In this document: positions 17,264-26,215 of the stretch, piece by piece
Layout of the letters: each line of letters opens with the position of its first letter
How positions within the stretch are numbered: the stretch's first letter is position 1
DNA from: Allorhizobium ampelinum S4
GTDB lineage: Bacteria > Pseudomonadota > Alphaproteobacteria > Rhizobiales > Rhizobiaceae
Length of the DNA: 64,000 nucleotides
Assembly: GCF_000016285.1 (NCBI RefSeq)
Contig: NC_011989.1
Location: 2,483,001-2,547,000, forward strand
Direction of reading: 5' to 3'
Notes under the pieces: generated by a model
Seen by the model: the letters and a program-made list of their open reading frames with translations, nothing else
Databases searched by the model: none
What the model was told of the DNA's origin: nothing
Made by a program: the position numbers and the translations under genes

Positions 17264-17682
17264 GGCATCACCGTCACGCTGAAGGAAATTCGAAACTGGA
17301 CACCGACAACCGCGTCACTGGGTGGCTGGTCGCCAAATACCACCAACCATTGCTCCGCCAGCAGGATTGGCTGGCCGGTATCGGTCAGGAGCGGATTGCC
17401 GCTATCATCGAGCAGCGGCCAACTGTCAGTGGTCGGGTCCGGCATGTAGAAGGGCGTCGCGCCATAACCGGTTAGTTCCTCATAAAACTGATCAAACACG
17501 GCCTTGTCGGCGCGGCTGACGAGAATGGATAGAGTGACCGATCTGGCGACGGCGGAAAAGCGACGGCGATAGCTTGGCACCGCGCCGTCGTTTTGCCGCT
17601 TGAGGCGAGGATCGGTCGTTGTCCGCTGCCAGGTCTCGCGCTCCGGACGCGGCAGGACATCGGGCCAGATTGGAACCGTCAT
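17260..17682 (-). CDS. Minor tail protein (lambda M-like position)
   Basis: 140 residues. It opens IWPDVLPRPERETWQ, has a conserved-looking RRRFSAVARSVTLSILVSRADKAVFDQFY core, and ends in a beta segment. Such proteins follow the tape measure in lambda-like tails and help build the tip. It overlaps both neighbours by 4 bp, so translation is probably coupled. Confidence 0.65.
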   Translation of the reverse strand: MTVPIWPDVLPRPERETWQRTTTDPRLKRQNDGAVPSYRRRFSAVARSVTLSILVSRADKAVFDQFYEELTGYGATPFYMPDPTTDSWPLLDDSGNPLLTDTGQPILLAEQWLVVFGDQPPSDAVVGVQFRISFSVTVMP

Positions 17683-20600
17683 CGGGCGATCCCTTTCTTC
17701 TTGAGGCCGTATTGCTGCTCAATGGTCTTGGAGGCTTTGCCACCTTTGGTGCCGATCGCATCCCCTGTCATGTCCGCAATCACGAACTTGGTCTGGCGGC
17801 GGCCACTCGCATCCGTGGTCTGTTCGGCCTGAACATTGGCTTTCGAATAATTGTGAACGGTAATGTTGCCGCCACCATTGTCGTTCGACGACTGAGCAGC
17901 GCCACCCGATCCACCAACCACGCCACCCTTGTCATAGCCGCGATAGCCGAGCCGCATGGCATCGACCGTGGCCGCACCGCCCGCCCGCGCCACGTCGTCC
18001 TGGCTCCAGACGACTTCGCCCTTATGCACGACGCCAGCAGGTTCCTTGCGGCCGCCTGCTCCGGTGTAGCCGCCACTATCAAATCCCAGAAAGGAACTGA
18101 ACGTCGTGTTTGGACGCCAGAAAATGGAGGTCGGATCGACAGAGCCACCGAACAGCGACGACATCAGATTGGTCGTTCCCTTGGAAAAGGACGATGCGAG
18201 ACCACCAAAAATGTTCTGGCTACCACCGCCAGCAGCACCGGCATTTCCACCGCCTGAGATCAAATTGGTGAGACCGTTGCCGAGCTGGCCAAGGCCATTG
18301 CCAAATGTGCCAAGGTTCTGGTTGGCGGCAGCCGTGCCCGTCGAAAACCGATTGAGGGCATCGGCAGCCTTGGTGCTGGACGATTGAATGCCCGGCCATA
18401 GGGATGACTGCGCCGAGGTCAGGCCCTTATCCCAGGAACCACCGCCCATGCCGGCCTTGTCACCGCCGAGGTCGAAATGCATGGTATCGAGCGCGCCGTA
18501 TTTGCCCTTGCCGCCGCCGAAATAACCACCCCAGCGGAACTGGTTGGCCAGCTCCGGATATTTCTCCATCTGGACGGAACGCGCCGTCTGGGCAAACTTC
18601 TCGTAAGTGCCGAAGCTGCCGGCGTCCTGGTAATTGCCAAGCTGCTTGCCACTGGCGAGATCGGTCAACTGAACGTCGGTTGCCAGTCCCTTGCCGTGGA
18701 AGCGCGGATCGCCAGCCCGAAAGCCGGAAATCGCATCGACCTTGTATCCCGGCGTGCGCTGGGCAGCGGTATTCAGGATATCAGTCAAACGCGGATCGAC
18801 GCCACTGCCCTTGTAGTTGCCGGCGCTGGACATCGACTGGCCGAGGCCGGTAAGGGCATTGGCAGACGAAGTGCCCGCCGTGTTGGTGTTGGCGGCTTGA
18901 AGCCCGGCCGGCGCAATGCCGGTCCCGGCCACGCCGCCATTGATCATGACCGTGCCGGCCGTCACCGCCATGGAGCCGACAGATTTGCTATCGCCGAGTA
19001 GGTTGCTGGCAACACCCTTGACGCCCCCAACATCCGCCAGCGTGCCGTAGTTTGAACCGGTCAGCGCGTTCTTGAGCGGGTTCTTCACCGCGAGATCCAG
19101 GACGGTCTTTTGAATGTCCTTCGAAATCCCTTCAAGCGCCCCGGAAATGTCTCCCGACGACAGGCCGTCAACGATCCCGTCGATGGCGCTTTCGGATGAT
19201 TTACGAATGCTGCTCCAGGCTTCACTGGTTCTGGAAAGCTCGGCATTCATCTGCGCCTGGGCACTCGCACCACGCCGGATCTGGTTAGCCTGGGCACTGG
19301 TGGCCTCCAAGCCAAGCTCGCGGATCTTCAGCTCGGCGTCGTATTGCGCCAGCAAACCCGTCTGTTCGGTCTGGCTTTTGCCGGCAATGCCGATCTGAAA
19401 ACCAAGCCGGTCATTACCCGTCTTCTGGTCACGCAGATAGGAGGCGACATTTGCCTCTCGCTGGGCAGCGGCAAGACCGGAATAGCCGGATCGAAGCTGC
19501 TCGATCACGGCCAGCAACTGTTCCTTCTCCTTGCCCTCCGCCTTGGCCGCAGCTGCGATCAGCGGGCGCAACTGGATTTCCGATTCCATCTGCGTTTGGG
19601 CCTGAGACGCGGTCAACGTCCCGGCTGCCACCTGGGCGGCAAGCCGCGCCCGAACGGCCACCTCGGAAGTCATATCGGCGGCTTGCGTCTGGGACGATGC
19701 AATCGTTTCCTGAATGACACGGTTGCGGGCCTGAGCTGCGGCGGCCGACACCTGGTCGGCGCTCATCTGCTGGTCGGCAAGCTGCAACCGGGTTCGCTGA
19801 GCCGTTAGATCAGCCCGCACAAGTGGATTGCGTTCGTTCTGGATCTGGATGTCGAGGCGGTCCAGTTCGATCGCGCGGCTCTGGCGATTGTTGAGCGCAT
19901 CAAGCGCCCGCGTCTGCGCCTCGATGCCAACCGTAAGCTTGGCGCGGTCCTCTGGGCTAAGGGACTGGATGGTCAGGCCGGATTGCATGGCCGCGATGCT
20001 ATTGGTCAGGCTCTGGCGCTGAGCCGCGTCAGCATTGGCGGGCACCGCATCGGCCGCACCCAAGGCGGCTTGGCTCTTCCGGATTTCGGCAGCCTTACGC
20101 TGGCGTTCCGCCTCGGCAGCCTGTTCGCTGGCCTGTTGCGCTAACGCGGCATCCAGTTCAGCCTGAATTTTATCAGCCCCTCGCGCGCCACGCCCTGTGG
20201 GTCCACCGACAGAAAGCTGGTTTCGAAGGCCTGCAATCCGTTCTGCCAGGGTCTTGATGCCAGCTGCCTTATCAACTGTTTTTCCCATCCAATCGAAGGC
20301 ATTGCTGGAAGCCGTGCTAACCCCGTTCCAAGCCCGACCTAGCGCGGTCGTCGCTTCCGCAGCCGACGCCAGTTGCGGGGGTAACGCCTTGAGCAACACG
20401 GCTTGCGCTTCGGATTGCCGGTTCTGCGCCGCCAGATTGGTCGCCTGCTTGGCCGTGGCCGCATCGATCAACCCATATTGCTGATAGAGCGTCTGGGCTG
20501 CCTTTGCCGGATCGGCGAACAGATCGGCCAGCGCCTGGCCAGCCGAGGCGGCATCCGTGCCAATCGTCGCGGCAAAATCCTTGCTGATCGAGATCAGGCC

Positions 20601-21485
20601 TTCGTAATTCTCATTGCCGATCCGGCCAGTGCGCAAGAAGGCCGCTTCCATCGAGCGGGCAGCCTTGACCGAGATGCCAGCGCTGGCAGCTCCGGCCTGG
20701 GCAGATGCTTCCATGCTGGCAGCAGATCCGGCAACAGCACGGCCGAGACCATTTGCCGCCGTTTCGACCTCCTTGATCGAGGACAGGTAGCCGCTCCAGG
20801 CAGCAGCCCCAACCGCAGCAGCGGTGGCAAGAGCACCGATGCTGACAGAGAGCGGTGTGATCAAGCGGCCCGCATTGGCGGCAATAGTGCCGAGATCCTT
20901 CAGCGCAGCATTCACTCCGCCCTGGCCGGCATACATCTGGATAACCTGCGGCCCCTGTTGCATGGCCACCATGGCGAGCGGCATGCCAAGTGCCGCCGAT
21001 TGTCCAGTGTCGAATACTTGATACATGAGGTTCTGGCGGCGGAACTGGCCCTCCCTGTCGCCATTCATCGCCGCATTGCGGCCCTTGATCGCATTGATCG
21101 AAGCAAGCGTCGCTTGCCGATTGCGCGAGATCGCCGCCGTCATTTCGTCGGTGGACAGCACGCCCTGAGCATGAAGGGTGCGGATCTCGGTTAGCGACGC
21201 CTTGTACTGATTAACGGTCGCAAACAACGGATTGTATTTGGCCCGCAACTCGTCAAGCGAACGCCCCTGCATTGCCAAGGCACCGGTCCACTCGCGGACA
21301 TTCTGATTGGCGGCAGGAGATCCTAAACCGGTCTGCGCGGCAATCATCTGCTGGAGTTTGGTGGCGCTGGCCGAGGCCTCAGTGCCGATACCGGCAATCG
21401 CCTGCTTGGTGGCCTGCGCGCCGGCAGGCACCTGGCTGGCATCAAGCGTGACGGTCGCGGCGAGTTTCAAAGGGGTGGCCATCAT
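17679..21485 (-). CDS. Tail length tape measure protein
   Basis: 1268 residues, the longest protein in the window. The first 200 and the 400-800 region are Ala/Gln/Arg-rich helices (NRQATLASINAIKGRNAAMNG, EQAAEAERQRKAAEIRKSQ), and residues about 205-235 contain a hydrophobic run (GALATAAAVGAAAWSGYLSS). A C-terminal region about 900-1020 resembles a peptidoglycan peptidase (GKGLATDVQLTDLASGK, GALDTMHFDL), echoing M15-type SxHxxGxAxD/MHF motifs, so this tape measure may carry a wall-digesting domain. Length predicts a long siphovirus-type tail. Confidence 0.85.
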   Translation of the reverse strand: MMATPLKLAATVTLDASQVPAGAQATKQAIAGIGTEASASATKLQQMIAAQTGLGSPAANQNVREWTGALAMQGRSLDELRAKYNPLFATVNQYKASLTEIRTLHAQGVLSTDEMTAAISRNRQATLASINAIKGRNAAMNGDREGQFRRQNLMYQVFDTGQSAALGMPLAMVAMQQGPQVIQMYAGQGGVNAALKDLGTIAANAGRLITPLSVSIGALATAAAVGAAAWSGYLSSIKEVETAANGLGRAVAGSAASMEASAQAGAASAGISVKAARSMEAAFLRTGRIGNENYEGLISISKDFAATIGTDAASAGQALADLFADPAKAAQTLYQQYGLIDAATAKQATNLAAQNRQSEAQAVLLKALPPQLASAAEATTALGRAWNGVSTASSNAFDWMGKTVDKAAGIKTLAERIAGLRNQLSVGGPTGRGARGADKIQAELDAALAQQASEQAAEAERQRKAAEIRKSQAALGAADAVPANADAAQRQSLTNSIAAMQSGLTIQSLSPEDRAKLTVGIEAQTRALDALNNRQSRAIELDRLDIQIQNERNPLVRADLTAQRTRLQLADQQMSADQVSAAAAQARNRVIQETIASSQTQAADMTSEVAVRARLAAQVAAGTLTASQAQTQMESEIQLRPLIAAAAKAEGKEKEQLLAVIEQLRSGYSGLAAAQREANVASYLRDQKTGNDRLGFQIGIAGKSQTEQTGLLAQYDAELKIRELGLEATSAQANQIRRGASAQAQMNAELSRTSEAWSSIRKSSESAIDGIVDGLSSGDISGALEGISKDIQKTVLDLAVKNPLKNALTGSNYGTLADVGGVKGVASNLLGDSKSVGSMAVTAGTVMINGGVAGTGIAPAGLQAANTNTAGTSSANALTGLGQSMSSAGNYKGSGVDPRLTDILNTAAQRTPGYKVDAISGFRAGDPRFHGKGLATDVQLTDLASGKQLGNYQDAGSFGTYEKFAQTARSVQMEKYPELANQFRWGGYFGGGKGKYGALDTMHFDLGGDKAGMGGGSWDKGLTSAQSSLWPGIQSSSTKAADALNRFSTGTAAANQNLGTFGNGLGQLGNGLTNLISGGGNAGAAGGGSQNIFGGLASSFSKGTTNLMSSLFGGSVDPTSIFWRPNTTFSSFLGFDSGGYTGAGGRKEPAGVVHKGEVVWSQDDVARAGGAATVDAMRLGYRGYDKGGVVGGSGGAAQSSNDNGGGNITVHNYSKANVQAEQTTDASGRRQTKFVIADMTGDAIGTKGGKASKTIEQQYGLKKKGIAR

Positions 21486-21787
21486 TCGTCTCCACTGTTG
21501 AGGACAGGCAGTGCTGCTTCCTCCATCACCCGCAAATCAGCCCAGACCGGGTCGGCATATTTGCCCCTACGAAACACAACGTCGCAGGCGCTATAGTCGA
21601 GGCCGATCCAGATCATTCCACCAAGGCCGACGCCGACGACACGCCACTGCGTATCGCAGGCCAGAAAAGCCATCAGGCTTTCCCAATTGCAGGCCGCGAC
21701 CGGATCGAAGTCTTCTTCGACATCATCATCCGCAGCCGCGACAACCGCACCGAAAGCGGCAAATTCAGCCCTGACATCCGCCGTCAT
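21482..21787 (-). CDS. Tail assembly chaperone T extension (DUF1799-like), made by -1 frameshift
   Basis: 101 residues if read alone from the ATG at 21,787, but the frame is open through 21,856 and joins the upstream chaperone by a -1 shift at the GGGAAAC site at 21,856-21,862. It then forms the C-terminal T part of a G-T fusion of about 269 residues. Acidic and Ala-rich at first, then DTQWRVVGVGLGGMIWIGLDYSA. In lambda, the T part binds the tail tube protein while G coats the tape measure. Separate translation cannot be excluded. Confidence 0.75.
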   Translation of the reverse strand: MTADVRAEFAAFGAVVAAADDDVEEDFDPVAACNWESLMAFLACDTQWRVVGVGLGGMIWIGLDYSACDVVFRRGKYADPVWADLRVMEEAALPVLNSGDE

Positions 21788-21837
21788 CGACTGTGGCTTG
21801 GTCCGGTCGATCTTGCCTGTCCGGTGACACGCCCAGC

Positions 21838-22290
21838 TCAGTGCAAGCCTTTGGAGTTTCCCAGGCGGGCCTTGTCGTTGGAGACGGCTTCCTCATAGGC
21901 ACGGTTGAGGCCGACGCGGATGCGATCAAAGCCGAGCGCCATGTTCAGATTGTCGGCACTGAAAGAGAGCGCCTGGTCGTCAGCATCGAAGACCCCGCGC
22001 CAGTTGGTGATCATCAGATGAAACATGTTGCGATCATGCGCTTCAATCAGCGCCTTGGTTGCTTCCGCCTTTTCCGAAGCCGCCTGATAATTGGCCGCGA
22101 ACTCTTCTGCTGTCGGCAGTTGCTTCAGCAGCTCGGCCCGCTTGTCGTCATGGGGCTTCATCTGTTCCTTGCCCCGGATGACGAATTCGGCCTCGAAGGT
22201 GAATTCCTTCAGCTTGCCCGGATTGTCATTGTCCGGCTCCAACACGGAAACCGGCCACCAGGCAGTCAGGGTTGGAACGATCTTGAACAT
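21838..22290 (-). CDS. Tail assembly chaperone (lambda G-like)
   Basis: 150 residues, charged (EFTFEAEFVIRGKEQMKPHDDKR), with helices and no membrane segment. It lies between the tail tube and tape measure genes, the classic place of the G chaperone. Its last codons contain the slippery heptamer in the correct phase (G GGA AAC) five codons before the stop, so most ribosomes should make G and a minority G-T. Confidence 0.8.
   Translation of the reverse strand: MFKIVPTLTAWWPVSVLEPDNDNPGKLKEFTFEAEFVIRGKEQMKPHDDKRAELLKQLPTAEEFAANYQAASEKAEATKALIEAHDRNMFHLMITNWRGVFDADDQALSFSADNLNMALGFDRIRVGLNRAYEEAVSNDKARLGNSKGLH
21856..21862 (-). promoter_or_regulatory. Programmed -1 frameshift site (GGGAAAC)
   Basis: In the chaperone's own frame the codons read CTG GGA AAC TCC. 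Slipping back one base gives CTC CAA AGG and stays open through 22 codons straight into the ATG of the T extension. The heptamer is of the lambda G/T type (GGGAAAG in lambda). Confidence 0.85.
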
Positions 22291-22322
22291 GCTTCAAAGC
22301 CTCTTTGAAACGCCCTTAGGGC

Positions 22323-23249
22323 TTACTTGACGGTGATGGTGAATTCGTCGTTACCGGCAGTCGGCAGCAACATCAGCGGCATCTTGTTGTTGAGGATCTT
22401 CTGGTTTTCCTCGTAGGTCGTGCGGCCGATCTGGACACGGGCGGCATCGAACTGGACGATGTTGCCGGCGACCGTACCGTGCTGGGCGGCCATGACGCCG
22501 GTCTCGTGCGCCTGGGCTTTTGCAAACCAATCCACCTCTGCCAGCGTTGTGGCCGACATCGTGGCTTCGCCCGTCATCTGCCGATCGGTAAATTCGATGC
22601 TCTCGTGGTTGATCAGCAGGCGTGGCTGGATGTCACCGGCCAGATCGAACGAAAACGCTTCACAGGCCCCTGCATAGCCAAGCAGCGTGAAGGTGGTATT
22701 CGCCTTGGAAACCGGGACTGGCTTGATGAATTTGGTGAGATCAATGGTCGGATTGGCGGCATCGGTGATCGTGCCAAGCAAGCCGGTCAATGTGAAGCTG
22801 AAACGAGCAATCTGGTTCGGCTGCATGGACAGCTTCCAGGTGCCCCGCGCGCCAAGCAATACGTGCTTGATGCCATCATTGACAAAGTAGATCGAGACCG
22901 CTTCGAACCCACCCGAAATCGGCGTGTATTTGACGTCGGTCGCTGCCGTGATCACTTCCGCCATGCCACAGGCACGCAACGGCGGCCCCCAGGCTGGAGC
23001 TGTCCCAGCCGCACCGGAACCGGCGACTTCGACATCAAAGCCGACGCGGGCATAGTTGCCGGTCAGGATCACGCCCTGATGACCCATGTAAGGCAGAATA
23101 AGGTCACGGCTGACATCGGTACCCAACAGCGGCTCGAAATTGAAATTCGAGGCCTGAATAGCATTGGCAGCACCTGTGGGAACGACATCGGTTCCATAGA
23201 CCGTTTCAGGCTTGACCAGCAGGGCCTTGTTGCGTGCGTATTTCGTCAT
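22323..23249 (-). CDS. Major tail tube protein
   Basis: 308 residues starting TKYARNKALLVKPETVYGTD, a common opening of siphovirus tail tube proteins. Beta-rich, with LDLT-like strands, an IQASNFNFEPLLGTDVSRD early segment and an ATLAEVDWFAKAQ stretch. It sits upstream of the G/GT pair as in lambda-type tails (V position). It is somewhat longer than the 200-250 residues common in the family, so an extra surface domain is possible. Confidence 0.75.
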   Translation of the reverse strand: MTKYARNKALLVKPETVYGTDVVPTGAANAIQASNFNFEPLLGTDVSRDLILPYMGHQGVILTGNYARVGFDVEVAGSGAAGTAPAWGPPLRACGMAEVITAATDVKYTPISGGFEAVSIYFVNDGIKHVLLGARGTWKLSMQPNQIARFSFTLTGLLGTITDAANPTIDLTKFIKPVPVSKANTTFTLLGYAGACEAFSFDLAGDIQPRLLINHESIEFTDRQMTGEATMSATTLAEVDWFAKAQAHETGVMAAQHGTVAGNIVQFDAARVQIGRTTYEENQKILNNKMPLMLLPTAGNDEFTITVK

Positions 23250-23251
23250 GA

Positions 23252-23422
23252 TCAGGCCTTCCCCTTCTTGGCGCTGGTCTCGTCAACCGCGTCCGGTGTT
23301 TCTGTTGTTGGTTCGGTGGCTGGCGTTTCCACTTCGACAGCGGCAGGCGCATCGGCCTCGATCCGGGTCAGGCTGCCATCCGCGTTGCGGCGGTAGCTGC
23401 CGCCCTCGTGTGGGTTGGTCAT
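23252..23422 (-). CDS. Small acidic tail-region protein (56 aa)
   Basis: Starts at the ATG at 23,422, overlapping the upstream gene's stop by 4 bp. It opens TNPHEGGSYRRNADGSLTRI and then becomes Pro/Thr/Glu-rich and probably disordered (VEVETPATEPTTETPD). Similar short proteins occur beside tail terminator genes in Mu-like phages. Function unknown. Confidence 0.6.
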   Translation of the reverse strand: MTNPHEGGSYRRNADGSLTRIEADAPAAVEVETPATEPTTETPDAVDETSAKKGKA

Positions 23423-23835
23423 GACTGTTCCTCCTGGTAAAACGCCGTGCCGAACACGTCTTCGAACCAGACCATGCCGTCCTTGGCCTGCTGCAATTTG
23501 CCTGTGATGTGTTCGAGCGGATCGGCCTCGCTTGGGGTAAAGCCGAGCAGCTTGCCGCGAACCCACGCCTTCAATGTTTCGATGTCGCGGGCGGCATTTT
23601 CGGCCCCGGCCGCATTTTCCGTGATGATGACAACGGAAATATCCATCGACAGGCGCTGGAGCACCGGTCCCGTGATGCGCTGGTTTTCGCCGGAGGTTTC
23701 ACCGCTGACGAACACATAGGCCACGGGCGTATTCGTTGGTCGGTCTGTGACCTGTGCCAGCTCGTTGGCACCTTCGACCAGGATGAAGGGCGTTCCGGTC
23801 TGTTTCAGGCGGTCCATGACTTCAAAAACGATCAT
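23419..23835 (-). CDS. Putative tail terminator / gp37-like protein
   Basis: 138 residues; alpha/beta with a central VAYVFVSGETSGENQR and MDISVVIITENAAGAENAARDIETL. Size and position between virion morphogenesis and tail tube genes match tail completion (terminator) proteins of B3/RcapMu-like phages. It overlaps both neighbours by 4 bp. The assignment rests mainly on position. Confidence 0.6.
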   Translation of the reverse strand: MIVFEVMDRLKQTGTPFILVEGANELAQVTDRPTNTPVAYVFVSGETSGENQRITGPVLQRLSMDISVVIITENAAGAENAARDIETLKAWVRGKLLGFTPSEADPLEHITGKLQQAKDGMVWFEDVFGTAFYQEEQS

Positions 23836-24407
23836 TCAATTGCCCTTCCAAAGTCAGTCATAATGATGGCGCCGATTTCGTCGCGATCGGCATCGTTGAT
23901 GCCGAGGTATGGCCGGGCGGGCATGGTGATTTCCCGTGCACCGATCGTCGCCTCGCGCTCGATCGCGCCCTTGGTCCCGGCTTTGACGAACCGGACCTTC
24001 TTCGATCCGCGTATCCGCTTCAGGCTGAGTTTCTGGGTGCGTTCGCCCTGTTTGATCACACCGCCGAACTGATGGATGGCGGCATATTCGACATTGGTGC
24101 CCACGGTGGCGCTGGTGGCATCGGCACTGGTGGTCAACGAATTATACAGGCGACCGGTATCGCGCAGGATATGCTCGCTGCCTCGCAACTTGCGTCCGCG
24201 ACCTGCTCTGGCGCTGGCCGTGCGTCCCTTGAGCGGCTGCCATTTCTGCCCGTCCGGCCCGATCTCCCGTTCGAACCGCTGCTGGGTCGAGGTCAGCAGA
24301 TAGCCCGCGACATCGCTCATGATCTCGGCCGGGTTTTCCGAGATGGTCACAAGCCGGTTGAGCGTAGGCGTCAGACCATCGCGGATCTCGATCGATGCAC
24401 CGGACAT
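23832..24407 (-). CDS. Phage virion morphogenesis protein (Mu gpG-like)
   Basis: 191 residues. The signature is the segment GPDGQKWQPLKGRTASARAG followed by LRDTGRLYNSLTTSADATSATVG, and VEYAAIHQFGGVI, all typical of the Mu G / phage virion morphogenesis family, which acts in head-tail joining. Residues 110-150 are an inserted basic stretch (KLSLKRIRGSKKVRFVKAG). Confidence 0.85.
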   Translation of the reverse strand: MSGASIEIRDGLTPTLNRLVTISENPAEIMSDVAGYLLTSTQQRFEREIGPDGQKWQPLKGRTASARAGRGRKLRGSEHILRDTGRLYNSLTTSADATSATVGTNVEYAAIHQFGGVIKQGERTQKLSLKRIRGSKKVRFVKAGTKGAIEREATIGAREITMPARPYLGINDADRDEIGAIIMTDFGRAIE

Positions 24408-24408
24408 G

Positions 24409-24846
24409 TCAGTAGCCTCTCAGCGACTGGCGCGAAAACACCTTGGCCGGCGCGACCACCTGGACCTGACCGCCGCCCGGCGCTGGCGGCACTTCGCCCG
24501 TGTCGGTTTCGATCAGTTGAACGACACCCTTGGAGACATCGCGGAAATATGAGAGCGCCTGGTCGTAGGCCCGCTGGATCGGGCTGTCCTTCTCGACGCC
24601 CTTGAAATGCAGATAGTAGCGGGCGACATCGCAAGTCACCTTGGTCAGCACCTCGGGGACGGTCACCAGCGGCAACTTGTAGGCTTTGCCGATATAACCG
24701 TCCGCAAATGCCGTGGCATCCGCAATGGCGCGGGCGACCACGGTGTCGTCGATTGCCAAAGCAGGCGGCGTGGTGCGGTCGGTCAGTTGGAGCAGCTCCC
24801 GTTCACCAAACCGCTCAATCAGGTCCTGCTTTGTGCAATAGGTCAT
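24409..24846 (-). CDS. Mu gp36-like protein (DUF1320)
   Basis: 145 residues. It opens TYCTKQDLIERFGERELLQL, the hallmark of the DUF1320/gp36 family, followed by the helical ATAFADGYIGKAYKLPL. Family members are head-tail connector-type proteins next to the capsid genes. The C-terminal 30 residues are a Pro/Gly tail. Confidence 0.85.
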   Translation of the reverse strand: MTYCTKQDLIERFGERELLQLTDRTTPPALAIDDTVVARAIADATAFADGYIGKAYKLPLVTVPEVLTKVTCDVARYYLHFKGVEKDSPIQRAYDQALSYFRDVSKGVVQLIETDTGEVPPAPGGGQVQVVAPAKVFSRQSLRGY

Positions 24847-24857
24847 GGCAATGCCCC

Positions 24858-25199
24858 TCAGGCTTGCGAGGTCTGGGTGTCGACATCAGCTTCCGGTTCG
24901 GCAGGCTTTTCCACCAGCTCGGCCGTCAAGGCAGGCTCGGCCAGGATCTGCTCGATCTTTTCCGGATGGAGATCTTTCAGGTCATAAAGAGTGGGTTCAG
25001 TCGTGTGGGTAAGGCCTCCACGGCGGAAACCTGCGACGGTGGAAATAACCCGCAGCACGGGTTCAACGGCCTTGTCCCAGGCACGCACCAGGGCATGGGT
25101 CAGCGGATAGAGCTTCTTGAACTCTTCCTCGGCCATATCCTTAAACTCATCCAGCCAGCTTTGCTCGGTGCTGGCAGTATCGTCTTTCTTCGAAGCCAT
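24858..25199 (-). CDS. Mu gp35-like structural-region protein
   Basis: 113 residues. A helical N-terminal half (WLDEFKDMAEEEFKKLYPLTHALVRAW) is followed by an arginine patch, a HPEKIEQILAEPALT segment resembling the HeH/FluMu gp35 motif, and an acidic tail. It lies between capsid and gp36-like genes as in Mu. Confidence 0.65.
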   Translation of the reverse strand: MASKKDDTASTEQSWLDEFKDMAEEEFKKLYPLTHALVRAWDKAVEPVLRVISTVAGFRRGGLTHTTEPTLYDLKDLHPEKIEQILAEPALTAELVEKPAEPEADVDTQTSQA

Positions 25200-25225
25200 G
25201 ATGTGGTCCTTTTCGGTTCCTGGTG

Positions 25226-25244
25226 AAAAAGCCGAAACCCGGCT
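25226..25244 (-). terminator. Short hairpin after the capsid gene
   Basis: On the minus strand agccg pairs with cggct around ggttt and is followed by tttt, 63 bp past the capsid stop. It may raise capsid expression over the downstream genes; the stem is short. Confidence 0.4.
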
Positions 25245-25306
25245 CTTGCATCAGGAACCGCCAGCCGAAGCTGACGGTCTCTTGCCCTGGGAGGCGATCG
25301 TTAGGA

Positions 25307-26203
25307 TCAGGCGAGATAGGGGCAGACCAGTACCTCGGCCGTGCCGTACCACTGGTTGGTGCCGCCATTGTCGGTGAGCTGGTTGCCGACGATCTTACGG
25401 GCCGCCCCTTCCAGAGACGGCGGCACGATGAGCAGACGCGGATTGATGGCCAGCGGTTTGCCATAGTCAGCCTTCAGGCTGCCGAGACCGACGCGCGCCA
25501 CTTCGTAGTTCGCAGCGTTAAGGGTCTGCTTCGAACCCCAGGCCTGTTGCCAGAAGCCGAAACCAACCTGGCAGCGGCCATCCAGGCCGTAGACGTATTC
25601 CTTCTTGAAGAAGACGTTGTCGTCACTCTCCTGGTCCTTGCGGATCAGATTACTGAAGGGCTTGCGCTGCTGGTAAATCAACGGCTTTAAGGCACGGCTA
25701 TTGTCGACCAGGAACCAGGCAGTACCCGTTCCGCCATCCGTGTTGGCGACAGAGGTCACGTTGCCAGCAGCATCGAGGACAGGATGGTCCGTGTCGAAGA
25801 AATACTGGCCATCGTAGCATTTGGTGGCAAAGCCGTTCTTGACAAGACCCCACACCAGTTCGTCAGGGAACATCGTGGCATTCTGGCCAAGCTGTTTGAA
25901 CATCGGCCCGTAGATGCCGAGATTGTCGTCTTCGAAGTCATCGCGATCGACACCGATCGTCGTCTCGTAGGACTTATTGGTCAGCGCATAACCATGACGG
26001 GCCAGACCATTGACGACCCGGTCGCCGATCCATTCGCGCATGCCTGGAAACTGACCGAGCCAGCCGTATTCCTGGGTCTTGGTGGTCGATGGTACCAAGG
26101 TCGCGACCTGAGACCATTGCGGCGTTGACATCGCGAGGCCCGCTTGAAAGGCGGTATTAAAGCCGACGAAAGCCGACTGGAGAGATTGACGAGTGATCAG
26201 CAT
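25307..26203 (-). CDS. Major capsid protein (Mu gpT-like)
   Basis: 298 residues, the usual length for gpT. Characteristic segments are QSAFVGFNTAFQAGL, YGWLGQFPGMREWIGDRVV, YETTIGVDRDDFEDDNLGIY and FFDTDHPV. This is the HK97-fold major head protein of Mu-type phages, and it follows the protease/scaffold and decoration genes in the expected order. Confidence 0.9.
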   Translation of the reverse strand: MLITRQSLQSAFVGFNTAFQAGLAMSTPQWSQVATLVPSTTKTQEYGWLGQFPGMREWIGDRVVNGLARHGYALTNKSYETTIGVDRDDFEDDNLGIYGPMFKQLGQNATMFPDELVWGLVKNGFATKCYDGQYFFDTDHPVLDAAGNVTSVANTDGGTGTAWFLVDNSRALKPLIYQQRKPFSNLIRKDQESDDNVFFKKEYVYGLDGRCQVGFGFWQQAWGSKQTLNAANYEVARVGLGSLKADYGKPLAINPRLLIVPPSLEGAARKIVGNQLTDNGGTNQWYGTAEVLVCPYLA

Positions 26204-26215
26204 GGACGGGCCTCT

